Positions 1 to 7,803 are shown, numbered from the stretch's first letter. The stretch is 17,965 bases of DNA from UBA2177 sp964487525 (GCA_964487525.1 CAZAQC010000009.1:1-17965); one strand, 5' to 3'. Numbers and translations: made by a program. Notes: generated by a model from the letters alone, not told the origin.

Positions 1-609
1 TTCGAGTGATTCTTCTAAAACAACTAGAGATCCATATCCTTGTTGGAACATAATGGCGGTCATTGTATTAATATATTCAACTACAATAACGGCTAAAAGA
101 AGTAACCAACCTATGATTAAAATTTTAGTATTCTTTTTGTTTTTTACATACTCCTTCTTTACGAAAAAGGCTACTATGGCTGTCGCGATAACAAACAATA
201 TTGCATAGTACGGTAACCATGTAGTTGAGGAATACCCCAATTCTACTAGTGAAGATTCGTAGTCAACAGCACCTGTTCCTAAGAGCTTCTTCATAAATTC
301 AGAAACATTCTCATGTACCTGACCAATCTCATCTATTCCAAGAAAAAGAAACATGCCACTCCAAAAGATCCAAAACCATGATTTAATTAAAGATTCTTTC
401 TTAGAATATATTTTCAGGATAATCATAAGTGCCAATATCCCTATCGATATTAATTTAAGACCCTGATATATCGTTGGGATATTAAATTCGGCATCTAGAT
501 TGAATAGATAGTTTCCGGAGAATATAATATGAAAAACAATTAATAGCACATCTATTGTTATTGATAACAGAAGAATATTCTTACTTTTTTTAAAAAATTC
601 TTTACTCAT
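1..609 (-). CDS. Multi-pass membrane protein with a DE-x4-HE motif, C-terminus cut by window edge
   Basis: An open frame of 203 codons runs from ATG at 609 to the window edge with no stop, so the C-terminus is missing. I see about five hydrophobic segments, near residues 11-30, 48-66, 78-95, 133-150 and 162-181, with Lys-rich loops between them. At the end of the third segment is Asp93-Glu94 followed by His99-Glu100. The visible part ends in an acidic stretch (about 199-203). This acidic/His arrangement inside a polytopic protein recalls unnamed bacterial membrane families and, loosely, metal-dependent membrane hydrolases; I cannot name a family. It is transcribed divergently from rpmE across a 72-base gap. 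The start is the first ATG in frame and has no Shine-Dalgarno sequence. That it is a real membrane protein is clear; its function is unknown. Confidence 0.75.
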   Translation of the reverse strand, partial: MSKEFFKKSKNILLLSITIDVLLIVFHIIFSGNYLFNLDAEFNIPTIYQGLKLISIGILALMIILKIYSKKESLIKSWFWIFWSGMFLFLGIDEIGQVHENVSEFMKKLLGTGAVDYESSLVELGYSSTTWLPYYAILFVIATAIVAFFVKKEYVKNKKNTKILIIGWLLLLAVIVVEYINTMTAIMFQQGYGSLVVLEESLE

Positions 610-642
610 CTTTCTAAACTAACATATTATTTAAAGGAATTC

Positions 643-671
643 TAGACAGTGTATCTACCTTCTGATATAAT
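643..671 (+). promoter_or_regulatory. Sigma-70-type promoter of rpmE
   Basis: TAGACA at 643-648 (5 of 6 to the -35 consensus) is separated by exactly 17 bases from a perfect TATAAT at 666-671. TG at 663-664 gives an extended -10. The expected transcription start is near 678, four bases before the ATG at 682, so the mRNA would be almost leaderless. This supports 682 over the upstream frame-compatible GTG at 649, which would lie ahead of the transcript. Prediction from sequence only. Confidence 0.7.
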
Positions 672-681
672 CACATTCGTT

Positions 682-1020
682 ATGAAAAAAGACATACATC
701 CAAAGTATAATAACAATTTAGAAATAAAGTGTTCATGTGGTAATTCATTTGTAACAGGATCTACCCTTGAACAGGATAGCATATCAATTGAAATATGTTC
801 AAAATGTCATCCATTCTATACTGGTGAACAGAAGATTGTTGATACAAATAATCTTGTTAGAAAGTATGAAGAAAGGGTTGAAAAAGCCAAAAAACTTTCT
901 TTTAAATCTAAGAAAGAGAAGATGGAAAAAAGAAGACAAAAGTTTGGTGATGCAGGTAACAAACCTGCCTCTACTCTCACTCTTAGAGATATGTTAGAGA
1001 ACGCAAAAGTTTCTAAGTAA
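682..1020 (+). CDS. rpmE: 50S ribosomal protein L31 with long basic C-terminal extension
   Basis: L31 is a small protein of the large ribosomal subunit that helps bridge the two subunits. From the ATG at 682 the protein has 112 residues. It starts with the family hallmark MKKDIHP. It carries the zinc-binding (C+) cysteine set at Cys17, Cys19, Cys39 and Cys42, and the conserved HPFYTG segment at 43-48. Typical L31 is about 70 residues. Here the end is extended by a Lys/Arg-rich helix-like segment (about 58-90) and a further tail. The open frame reaches back to a GTG at 649, but an extended -10 at 663-671 and the MKKDIHP hallmark put the start at 682. prfA and prmC follow, a common bacterial order. 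No Shine-Dalgarno motif is present. Confidence 0.93.
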   Translation: MKKDIHPKYNNNLEIKCSCGNSFVTGSTLEQDSISIEICSKCHPFYTGEQKIVDTNNLVRKYEERVEKAKKLSFKSKKEKMEKRRQKFGDAGNKPASTLTLRDMLENAKVSK

Positions 1021-1024
1021 CAAA

Positions 1025-1053
1025 TTCCCATTAATAATTTTTAGTGCTATCAT
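1025..1053 (+). promoter_or_regulatory. Possible leaderless promoter of prfA
   Basis: An extended -10 element, TG at 1045-1046 followed by TATCAT at 1048-1053 (5 of 6), lies five bases before the ATG at 1059. A weak -35 match (TTCCCA, 1025-1030) sits 17 bases upstream of it. Transcription would start at about 1060, on the start codon. It lies in the 38-base gap after rpmE, so prfA could also be read through from the rpmE promoter. Confidence 0.45.
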
Positions 1054-1058
1054 CCAAT

Positions 1059-2162
1059 ATGGATATACTTGCATTTGAAAAAAAATATAATAACAATGAA
1101 GCTCAAGAAAAAGTCCATGAATTGGAACAGAAACTTTCTGTTGGAGGAGGAGATAATCGTTTAATTTCCAAATTAAGTAGTGACCTTTCATATTTCTCTG
1201 AACTTTCTTCAAATATTTCAAAAATACAGAAAGATATTAAGGGGTTAAAAGATGCCAAATCCATATTAGAGAATGAGAGTGATCCTGAGATAAAGGAGCT
1301 TGCTTCAGAAGAGATTACTACTTTAGAAGAAGATATTCTTTCTTTGGATAAAAATATTAGAAAACTAAAAATATCAAAACAGTTTGTACATGAGGATGAT
1401 GATAAATCAGCAATTATTGAGATTAGAGCAGGTGCCGGTGGTGAGGAAGCTTCCCTTTTTGCTGCTGATCTGTTCAGAATGTACAAAGGATATTCCATAA
1501 ACAAAGGTTGGAATCTTGAAATAATAGAAAGTAGTATTTCAGAAGCAAGTGGTTACAAGGAAGTAATAGCACAAATTACTGGGAAGAATGTATTTAGGGA
1601 TTTAAAGTATGAAAGTGGTGTTCATAGAGTTCAGAGAGTTCCCTCTACAGAGTCCTCAGGTCGTATTCATACCTCTACCGCTTCTGTAGCTATTCTACCT
1701 GAGGCAAAAGAGGTAGATATTCAGATTGACCCCTCTGATTTAAAAATAGATGTTATGAGAGCTTCTGGAGCGGGTGGTCAATGTGTGAATAAAACTGACT
1801 CTGCTGTAAGAATAACGCATTTACCATCTGGTATCGTTGTAAGTTGTCAGGAAACAAAGCATCAAGCACAGAATAGAGAAAAAGCTATGGCTATTCTTAG
1901 AGCCAGACTATATGACAAGAAGAAAGAAGAAGAAGATAGTAAAAGAGGATCTATGAGATCTAAACTAATTGGTTCTGCAATGAGAGCAGAAAAGATTAGA
2001 ACATACAACTTCCCACAGAACCGTATTACAGATCATAGGATTAAAAAATCTTGGTTTAACATGGAATCTATCTTAAGTGGTAGCCTTGATGAGCTAATAA
2101 GTGATGTTAGAGAAGGGATTATGAACGAATTATTAGAGGAGATGGAAGAAAGTGGAGAATAA
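1059..2162 (+). CDS. prfA: Peptide chain release factor 1
   Basis: RF1 reads UAA and UAG in the ribosomal A site and triggers hydrolysis of peptidyl-tRNA. With the ATG at 1059 the protein is 367 residues, near the usual 355-360. The N-terminal part (to about 110) is helical and coiled-coil-like. The RF1 codon-recognition motif PxT appears as Pro195-Ser196-Thr197 (PAT in E. coli); RF2 would have SPF here. The catalytic GGQ is Gly239-Gly240-Gln241, the Gln being the residue methylated by PrmC. A GTG at 1044 would add five residues, but the ATG at 1059 gives a normal N-terminus and sits five bases after a -10-like element. The end overlaps the prmC start by 11 bases, so the two are likely translationally coupled. 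Confidence 0.95.
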   Translation: MDILAFEKKYNNNEAQEKVHELEQKLSVGGGDNRLISKLSSDLSYFSELSSNISKIQKDIKGLKDAKSILENESDPEIKELASEEITTLEEDILSLDKNIRKLKISKQFVHEDDDKSAIIEIRAGAGGEEASLFAADLFRMYKGYSINKGWNLEIIESSISEASGYKEVIAQITGKNVFRDLKYESGVHRVQRVPSTESSGRIHTSTASVAILPEAKEVDIQIDPSDLKIDVMRASGAGGQCVNKTDSAVRITHLPSGIVVSCQETKHQAQNREKAMAILRARLYDKKKEEEDSKRGSMRSKLIGSAMRAEKIRTYNFPQNRITDHRIKKSWFNMESILSGSLDELISDVREGIMNELLEEMEESGE

Positions 2163-2955
2163 TCTTAAGGATATATATCAAATTCAAAAGACTTTAGAGC
2201 AATATGGATATTTTGACATATCTAGGATATCAGCAGAAATAGTGGAATATTGTGAAGGTAGTGATAGTAAATTAAAAAATGTTCTAAAAAGAATCAAAGC
2301 TTACGAACCCTGGGAGTATATAAAGGGAGAGACAGAGTTCTTAAATAATCGTTTTCTAGTAAATAAAAACACATTGATTCCGAGGGTTGAAACAGAGCAG
2401 TTAGTATCCATAGTTACGGAGCTATTAACAAAAGATAATGACTACAAATATGTGATAGATGTAGGTACAGGATCAGGGTGTATAATTATTTCCCTTGTCA
2501 AAAATTTGTGTATCAAAAATAGTTTCAAATTTTTTGCAACTGATATAAATTCAGAAGCTTTGAAGGTTGCAAAAGAAAACTCCATGTTACACAAAGTTAA
2601 CGAAAGGATATCCTTTTTAAAGGGTAATCAGCTAAATGGTATAGATATTAACAACAACGTATTAATAATCGCCAACCTACCCTACATACCTACAAAGATT
2701 TATAAAAGTTTGGATAAAAGTGTGATAGATTATGAGCCTAAAACTTCTCTAGATGGAGGTGCTGATGGGTTGAAATATTACAAGGAATTATTGAAACAGA
2801 TAGAGGAAAGGAATCTTCTAAAATACAAAGTCACCCTACTCTTTGAAATAGAACCATCAACATTAGAAGATTTAAAGAAGATAATTAACAAGGATATTGA
2901 AGTTCTTAAGGATTACAGAGAGCTTGATAGGTTTGTTTTAATCCATCTCTCCTAA
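2152..2955 (+). CDS. prmC: Release factor glutamine N5-methyltransferase
   Basis: PrmC (HemK) uses S-adenosylmethionine to methylate the GGQ glutamine of release factors. The protein has 267 residues. It has an N-terminal helical region (1-70), the conserved LIPR-x-E-TE segment at 75-82, SAM-binding motif I (VIDVGTGSG, 101-109), an acidic motif II at Asp131, and motif IV at 175-178. Motif IV reads Asn-Leu-Pro-Tyr instead of the usual NPPY. Asn and Tyr, which position the glutamine, are kept. The start is a GTG at 2152 inside the end of prfA; no better in-frame ATG lies upstream. The last 18 bases overlap the end of the convergent htrA gene. Confidence 0.93.
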   Translation: MENNLKDIYQIQKTLEQYGYFDISRISAEIVEYCEGSDSKLKNVLKRIKAYEPWEYIKGETEFLNNRFLVNKNTLIPRVETEQLVSIVTELLTKDNDYKYVIDVGTGSGCIIISLVKNLCIKNSFKFFATDINSEALKVAKENSMLHKVNERISFLKGNQLNGIDINNNVLIIANLPYIPTKIYKSLDKSVIDYEPKTSLDGGADGLKYYKELLKQIEERNLLKYKVTLLFEIEPSTLEDLKKIINKDIEVLKDYRELDRFVLIHLS

Positions 2956-4098
2956 TGTTACCTTAAAGCTTTTCTCCTCCCCATCTCTCATTACTGTTAT
3001 ATTTACCTCTTGATCTACATCATGCTCCTGTATTATCTCTCCTAAAGATCTATCAACAGCTATATCATCAAATTTTGTAATTATATCTCCTCTTTCAATC
3101 CCACTTCTGTATGCAGGAGATGTAGGATCAACTCTTAAGACCAACGCTCCAGCAACTACATCTGAATAGTACAATGCCTCGTATTCTGAAATCATTTGAT
3201 ATGTTACTCCAAGATATGGCCTTATGAATTTCCCATATGTTCTGTATTCTTCTAATCTGCTTTTTACCTTATTTATAGGTATAGCGAAAGATATGTTATC
3301 AGCATTAGATGTTGTAGCAAAGTTAATCCCTATGACCTCTCCTTGTGAATTCAATAATGGCCCTCCTGAATTACCAGGATTAACTGCAGCATCTGTCTGT
3401 ATTACATTTTCATATGTTTTTGATGTAGTACCAAACCATCCTGAACCAGCAGATACTGATCTATCAAGACCACTTATTATTCCAGTAGTAACACTACCTG
3501 CATATTCACCAAGTGGAGTTCCAATTGCTATAACATTCTGCCCAACAAGAAGATTATCTGAATCTCCCAAGACAAGCTCATTTAATTCCAAATCTTTTGG
3601 ATCAATCTTTATAACTGCTAAATCATTAAGATCATCTCTTAAGATCTCAACAACCTCATACTCCTCCCCTTCCTCTGTAACTACCTTATACTCAGCCTCC
3701 AAATCAGAAACAACATGTTGATTGGTGACGATTATCCCTTCTTTATCAACAATAAATCCTGTACCGATATTACTACTCTGGTCTATTAATCCTTGATTCT
3801 GCGATAATGTGAGCTTAGAGATAGCTATACTTACAACAGATGAGCTAGCATTTTTAACTATCTCAATTACACTGTTCTCACTATCTGTAATAACTATTTT
3901 GTTATTATCTTCTTCTTTGTTTATTATCTTAGACAAAGACTCCTGTACAAATGAAGAGTATTTAATAGCAAAATATCCTGATACAGCAACTATAGATACT
4001 GTAAAGATAATTACAAGAAAAATTCCTAAGAACACATAAAGATATTTTTTAGATCTTTTAATCATTGGTTTCTTTTCCACTGTTTTTTTCTCTTCCAT
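2938..4098 (-). CDS. htrA: HtrA/DegP-like membrane-anchored serine protease with one PDZ domain
   Basis: A trypsin-fold (S1C) protease likely degrading or refolding damaged proteins outside the membrane. Its 386 residues hold a short basic cytoplasmic head, one membrane anchor (about 19-42), a linker, the protease domain (about 75-290) and a single PDZ domain (about 293-384). The catalytic triad is visible as His128 (VTNQHVV), Asp159 (NDLAVIKI) and Ser244 (NPGNSGGPLL). Family members with this layout often act as trimers; that is general knowledge, not visible here. It lies 19 bases after ctpA on the same strand, so the two are probably co-transcribed, although a TATAAA at 4109-4104, five bases before the ATG, could also start it. 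Its stop overlaps prmC. The symbol marks the family, since degP/degQ/degS orthology cannot be assigned. Confidence 0.93.
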   Translation of the reverse strand: MEEKKTVEKKPMIKRSKKYLYVFLGIFLVIIFTVSIVAVSGYFAIKYSSFVQESLSKIINKEEDNNKIVITDSENSVIEIVKNASSSVVSIAISKLTLSQNQGLIDQSSNIGTGFIVDKEGIIVTNQHVVSDLEAEYKVVTEEGEEYEVVEILRDDLNDLAVIKIDPKDLELNELVLGDSDNLLVGQNVIAIGTPLGEYAGSVTTGIISGLDRSVSAGSGWFGTTSKTYENVIQTDAAVNPGNSGGPLLNSQGEVIGINFATTSNADNISFAIPINKVKSRLEEYRTYGKFIRPYLGVTYQMISEYEALYYSDVVAGALVLRVDPTSPAYRSGIERGDIITKFDDIAVDRSLGEIIQEHDVDQEVNITVMRDGEEKSFKVTLGEMD

Positions 4099-4117
4099 AT
4101 TATTTTATATTAATAAA

Positions 4118-5341
4118 TTATTTTGATAGCTCCTCTAAGGCTTTATCCAACTGAGGATCCGTACCTTTAACAAAATCATCATTAGTTAATTTTACCTCTA
4201 TATCAGGAGTAACTGAATTATCCCTATCTATCTGAGTCCCATCTGGCAATAACCATCTTAAAATTGTTAAATGCAAAGTCGATCCATCAGACAAATCATA
4301 GATCTTTTGTGCAGTACCTTTTCCAAATGTTTTTTCTCCTATTATCTTTGCTCTTCCCTCCGCCTTCAATGCGCCAGCTAGTATCTCAGATGCAGAAGCA
4401 CTACCAGAGTTAACCAAGATGACTAATTCTATATCCATAAGTTTTCCCCCATCTGTAGAGGTATACTCTTTAATATTTTCTTTACTATCCTTCTGTTTTG
4501 ATATTATTATTCCTCCATCCAAAAAATCATCCGATGCATATATTGCTGCATCAAAAAAACCTCCTGGATTACCTCTTAAATCCAAAACCATTTTATTTGC
4601 TCCTGAAGCAACTATCTCATCAACTTTTGAGTTCCAAACAGAAACCCATTCCATATATGTAGATTCTGTGAACCTACCTACTTTTAGTAATGCAATGTCT
4701 TCATTCTCACCGACATATTCTAAAGTCATGCTAGGAACTGTTATCTCCCTTCTAGTTATTTTGATATCAACAGGCTCTAAATCACCTTTATGCAATATGT
4801 GTAATACTACATCAGTTCCAGACTCTCCCCTTATCTTTGCTACGGCATCATATACTGTATCTGTGGACTTTATCTCATAATCATCAATTTTAAATATATA
4901 GTCACCAGGCCTTATACCTGCCTCTTTTGCCGGAGATCCCTCTAATGGAGTAACTACTATAATCTGACCGCCTTCATATCCTAATTCAGCCCCTATACCT
5001 TCGAAATATTTCCCTTCACTTGCAGAATTAAACTCTTCTGTCTCTTCTGGTGTTAAAAATACTGTTGCTGAATCATCTAAGGAACTAACCATACCTTTTA
5101 TAGCACCATATACCAACTCTTCATCCTCTATATCTTTAGAACCAACATAATCCCCTTTGGTAATATCAAGAACTCTCCAGAACATTGTTAAATCTAATTT
5201 CTCAGTATTTCCTAGATTAAGAATATTACTACCACCCTCTACATTTCTTCCGACTAATAGTCCCAAGGTAAATACACATACTAAGAGAATTCCTAAACCA
5301 AGAATATTTTTGGAACTATTTTGTTGTTTTTTTGATTCCAC
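4118..5341 (-). CDS. ctpA: C-terminal processing peptidase (S41 family) with PDZ domain
   Basis: A carboxy-terminal protease that cleaves unstructured C-termini of envelope proteins using a Ser-Lys dyad. Its 407 residues contain an N-terminal membrane anchor (about 12-31), a helical region, a PDZ domain (about 112-183) and the S41 catalytic domain (about 200-385). The nucleophile is most likely Ser316 in the SGSASASE motif, and the general base Lys341 in FGKG. Their 25-residue spacing matches known Prc/CtpB pairs. The start is a GTG at 5341; no ATG lies near the right place and the following residues fit the usual Lys-rich head. A perfect TATAAT lies at 5378-5373, just after the stop of the upstream gene. 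It is probably co-transcribed with htrA, forming an envelope proteolysis pair. Confidence 0.92.
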   Translation of the reverse strand: MESKKQQNSSKNILGLGILLVCVFTLGLLVGRNVEGGSNILNLGNTEKLDLTMFWRVLDITKGDYVGSKDIEDEELVYGAIKGMVSSLDDSATVFLTPEETEEFNSASEGKYFEGIGAELGYEGGQIIVVTPLEGSPAKEAGIRPGDYIFKIDDYEIKSTDTVYDAVAKIRGESGTDVVLHILHKGDLEPVDIKITRREITVPSMTLEYVGENEDIALLKVGRFTESTYMEWVSVWNSKVDEIVASGANKMVLDLRGNPGGFFDAAIYASDDFLDGGIIISKQKDSKENIKEYTSTDGGKLMDIELVILVNSGSASASEILAGALKAEGRAKIIGEKTFGKGTAQKIYDLSDGSTLHLTILRWLLPDGTQIDRDNSVTPDIEVKLTNDDFVKGTDPQLDKALEELSK

Positions 5342-5372
5342 AGCAGTATTCAGTTAATTAAAATCTATATCG

Positions 5373-5378
5373 ATTATA
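5373..5378 (-). promoter_or_regulatory. Likely -10 element for ctpA-htrA
   Basis: A perfect TATAAT (read on the minus strand, 5378 to 5373) lies directly after the TAG stop of the upstream gene. It predicts a transcript starting near 5366 with a leader of about 25 bases before the GTG at 5341. No convincing -35 hexamer is seen at 16-18 bases, so this is a modest call. It would let the protease pair be expressed separately from the preceding operon. Confidence 0.45.
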
Positions 5379-5380
5379 CT

Positions 5381-6412
5381 CTAAAAAGAGATGAATTCTA
5401 TACTTCCTATGTTAATCATACTTTTTTGACCACCCTCCCATTCTACTGTTACATAAAGGTTTTCTTCTTCCATTTCAATTATTTTTCCAACCATACCATA
5501 GTTACTAAGTGAGCGAGAAATTACCATACTACCAACTGCAGATTTAACAAAAAAATCATCCTTTACCTTGTATGCACTGTCATCTGTTATGAAAAAGAGC
5601 TGGTTTTCATCATAATCTACAACTACAAATTTATTATTCATTGAAGATATAAGAGCATTAATACTATTACTAGAATATATCTCTCCGAATCCACCTACTA
5701 CACCAACGGGTAATCCTTGTCTTCTGAAGTCTTCATAATCCATAGAGTATGTTAGTACAAAAAGAGCACCTTTCTCAAAAAGATCATGCAAAAGTTCTGT
5801 ATGTAGATACTTTCCTACAAAAACAACTTTATCCTGATAGTTTAAATCTTCAGCTTCTAAGACTAAATCTTTACCTTCCCCAAGTACTATAAACTCTCCA
5901 AACAATTTTTTCTCTCTATCTTTTCTTAAATGAGAATCAGAGATTGAAAGAAGATCTAATGCATATGAATTAGATACTACATCTATCCCATCCATTGGAT
6001 CTACTCCCACTATTGATCCATTAAAGGTACTTTTTACAGTTACTTCATTTTCCTCCCCTAATAGGTCTAAATATCCATTCTTCAATCTTGATAAATCTAC
6101 TACTCCCTGTGCTGGAGATACAACTCTCTTGATATTTAATCCCCCCCTAACTACCTTTTCAGCCAATACATCACCCTTGTTAACAAATTCTCCATCTATA
6201 CATGTAATGTATTCTGAAAGTTTTGATATTTCCACATTTATCTGTTCTGGTAAATAGAAAGAGTATTTAATACTACTCCCATTTTTTTTTATTAGGTCCG
6301 TACCATTCTTCACCCTATCTCCATTGCTAACTAATACCTTATCTCCTGTTTTGTATGGAATATTGAATTTGTAATCACCATATTTTTCAAAAACCCTATG
6401 TCTTATTATCAT
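5381..6412 (-). CDS. Conserved protein with barrel-sandwich and KOW-like segments, partner of the upstream gene
   Basis: 343 residues without signal peptide or membrane segment. The first half contains repeated short beta-rich segments resembling lipoyl/barrel-sandwich folds: VLVSNGDRVKNG near 27-38, GEFVNKGDVLAEK near 74-86, and VVSPAQGVVDLS near 97-108. A glycine-rich middle follows (LPVGVVGGFGEI, about 235-246). The last 50 residues look like a small SH3/KOW-type barrel. I recall proteins of this pattern next to MutL-like actin-fold proteins in Chloroflexota and some Patescibacteria. That link is from memory and needs a profile search. The start codon overlaps the stop of the upstream gene as ATGA (6412-6409), which implies translational coupling and a joint function. 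No enzymatic motif is evident. Confidence 0.8.
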   Translation of the reverse strand: MIIRHRVFEKYGDYKFNIPYKTGDKVLVSNGDRVKNGTDLIKKNGSSIKYSFYLPEQINVEISKLSEYITCIDGEFVNKGDVLAEKVVRGGLNIKRVVSPAQGVVDLSRLKNGYLDLLGEENEVTVKSTFNGSIVGVDPMDGIDVVSNSYALDLLSISDSHLRKDREKKLFGEFIVLGEGKDLVLEAEDLNYQDKVVFVGKYLHTELLHDLFEKGALFVLTYSMDYEDFRRQGLPVGVVGGFGEIYSSNSINALISSMNNKFVVVDYDENQLFFITDDSAYKVKDDFFVKSAVGSMVISRSLSNYGMVGKIIEMEEENLYVTVEWEGGQKSMINIGSIEFISF

Positions 6413-7764
6413 TTAATCCACGCCTGTAATTTTAATTTATTAGAATAGCTATCTGGGCCATAGACAACTGGTCTCGGTCTTCCATCTATAAGCAAAGATT
6501 CATACTCTTTTCCTCCAGGGGTTGAAACAAATCCTACTGATTTGCCTTTATCAGGTAATGTATATGCTCCATTTTTAAATTCTCCCTCTATTATTAATTT
6601 ATCCTCATGTTTAGGTAATTCAATATATGTATATTCTGGGGACATAGCAAAGAACTCATTTTTACCCATATTTATGGATTGTATATTACCAGCAAAAAGG
6701 ACCCTATTCGATGTTTTCTCTACTTTAGTATATGGCAACAAAACTCTTGTACTTAGAGACATAACTTCTTTTCTTGTCAGAATAATATCTGTTGAATTAA
6801 TACCATTAATGTAACTTCTACCATACGAAAGTAGTTTCAAGTCCAAATCCCAATAACAATCAAACTTTCCTCCAAGTTCCAAACCATCTATTAATGTAAG
6901 AAGAGATTTAGATTTACCTAATATCCTTGGTATATATCCTGAAACTATGATTGCACTTTCTCCCTTTGATATACCAAAACCTTCTAGTTTCTCTTTATTA
7001 TCTCGGTATATTGAATGGTTTTGTATAGTGGAATAGGATCTTAATATATCCATAAGGTTTGGATCATCTGATGAAAAAACTCTGTTTAGGATAAAGTTGC
7101 TCCAGTAATTAAATATCTCTTTCGCACTTAAGTCCGTAGCTAAGAATGCTTTAAATCTATTATCTTTAACAGAATCAATTGCAAGAAATTCATTATTCCA
7201 TTTTAACTTTGATCTTGAAAAAACAAATCCTTCCTTTTTCTTTTTGTTATCATAGACTTTCTTTACCCTAAATATTGAGAAATCCAACAAATCCATATCT
7301 ACATAAATCAAATCCTCATATTCACTTTTTTCTATCAAACCATTAAGAATATTCTGTACATAGAGGTCATCTATTACTCTTAATGATATATCTCTAGAAA
7401 AATCCCTAAGAGAAGAGAATATTTTGTCAAAGAATTTCTGATTATCATCTATCTGTATTCTTATACCGGTTAAACCATCCCCTTCGTTCTTGAATTTTCT
7501 AAACGTGAATATTGTTAATTTATTTTTATCTACTAAATCCCAATTAAATACTTTCTCAAGATTATCAAAATATTCAAACCAAAAACCTTTTGAAAACACA
7601 TCATCATCTAATCTATATCTTAGTGGATTTAAATCAGTAAAATCAGAAACAATATATTCCCTATTTGCATTATGATCAGTATATGACAAGTGAGCCCATA
7701 TACCATTGTCTTTAATTACGATGCTTAAATATGCATTTTTTTCTAACAAGGACAGTTTTGACAT
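6409..7764 (-). CDS. Putative degenerate actin-fold (ASKHA/MutL-like) protein
   Basis: 451 residues, soluble, Lys/Asp/Asn-rich, with no signal peptide. I do not recognise a named family with certainty. Three places fit an actin-like ATPase layout: a beta-strand start at 12-28, a strand pair IYVDMDLLDFSIFRV at 153-167 where these proteins usually have a DxG phosphate loop, and SAIIVSGYIPRI at 270-281 in the position of the adenosine motif. A segment near 288-312 resembles the end of MutL-like proteins. The DxG glycines are missing, so ATP hydrolysis is doubtful. It heads a two-gene operon, with its TGA stop overlapping the next ATG. A promoter with near-leaderless spacing lies upstream, after the rpsR terminator. 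The gene is surely real; the fold is a guess. Confidence 0.8.
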   Translation of the reverse strand: MSKLSLLEKNAYLSIVIKDNGIWAHLSYTDHNANREYIVSDFTDLNPLRYRLDDDVFSKGFWFEYFDNLEKVFNWDLVDKNKLTIFTFRKFKNEGDGLTGIRIQIDDNQKFFDKIFSSLRDFSRDISLRVIDDLYVQNILNGLIEKSEYEDLIYVDMDLLDFSIFRVKKVYDNKKKKEGFVFSRSKLKWNNEFLAIDSVKDNRFKAFLATDLSAKEIFNYWSNFILNRVFSSDDPNLMDILRSYSTIQNHSIYRDNKEKLEGFGISKGESAIIVSGYIPRILGKSKSLLTLIDGLELGGKFDCYWDLDLKLLSYGRSYINGINSTDIILTRKEVMSLSTRVLLPYTKVEKTSNRVLFAGNIQSINMGKNEFFAMSPEYTYIELPKHEDKLIIEGEFKNGAYTLPDKGKSVGFVSTPGGKEYESLLIDGRPRPVVYGPDSYSNKLKLQAWIK

Positions 7765-7773
7765 TGTTTTAAT

Positions 7774-7802
7774 ATATTACTTAAAACCAGCTCTTTTTTC
7801 AA
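7774..7802 (-). promoter_or_regulatory. Promoter of the two-gene operon starting at 7764
   Basis: Read on the minus strand, TTGAAA (7802-7797, 5 of 6) is followed after 17 bases by TAATAT (7779-7774, 4 of 6). Transcription would start near 7767, three bases before the ATG at 7764. The -35 sits just after the terminator hairpin of the rpsR operon, as expected for an independent unit. Confidence 0.5.
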
Positions 7803-7803
7803 C

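Noticed and set aside
649..681. Upstream GTG start for rpmE at 649
   Set aside because: It precedes the predicted transcription start and adds residues not seen in L31, and the MKKDIHP hallmark begins at 682.
1044..1058. GTG at 1044 as the prfA start
   Set aside because: It overlaps the predicted extended -10 element, and the ATG at 1059 gives a normal RF1 N-terminus.
3224..3721. Open frame on the plus strand opposite htrA (165 codons), and a similar one at 4419-4880 opposite ctpA
   Set aside because: Both mirror conserved protease domains on the other strand and have shadow-like composition.
6409..6411. Possible reassignment of UGA as a sense codon, as in some Patescibacteria (Gracilibacteria, Absconditabacteria)
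   Set aside because: One gene ends at TGA with the next gene starting in the overlap, and no conserved gene contains an in-frame TGA. The standard code explains all genes.
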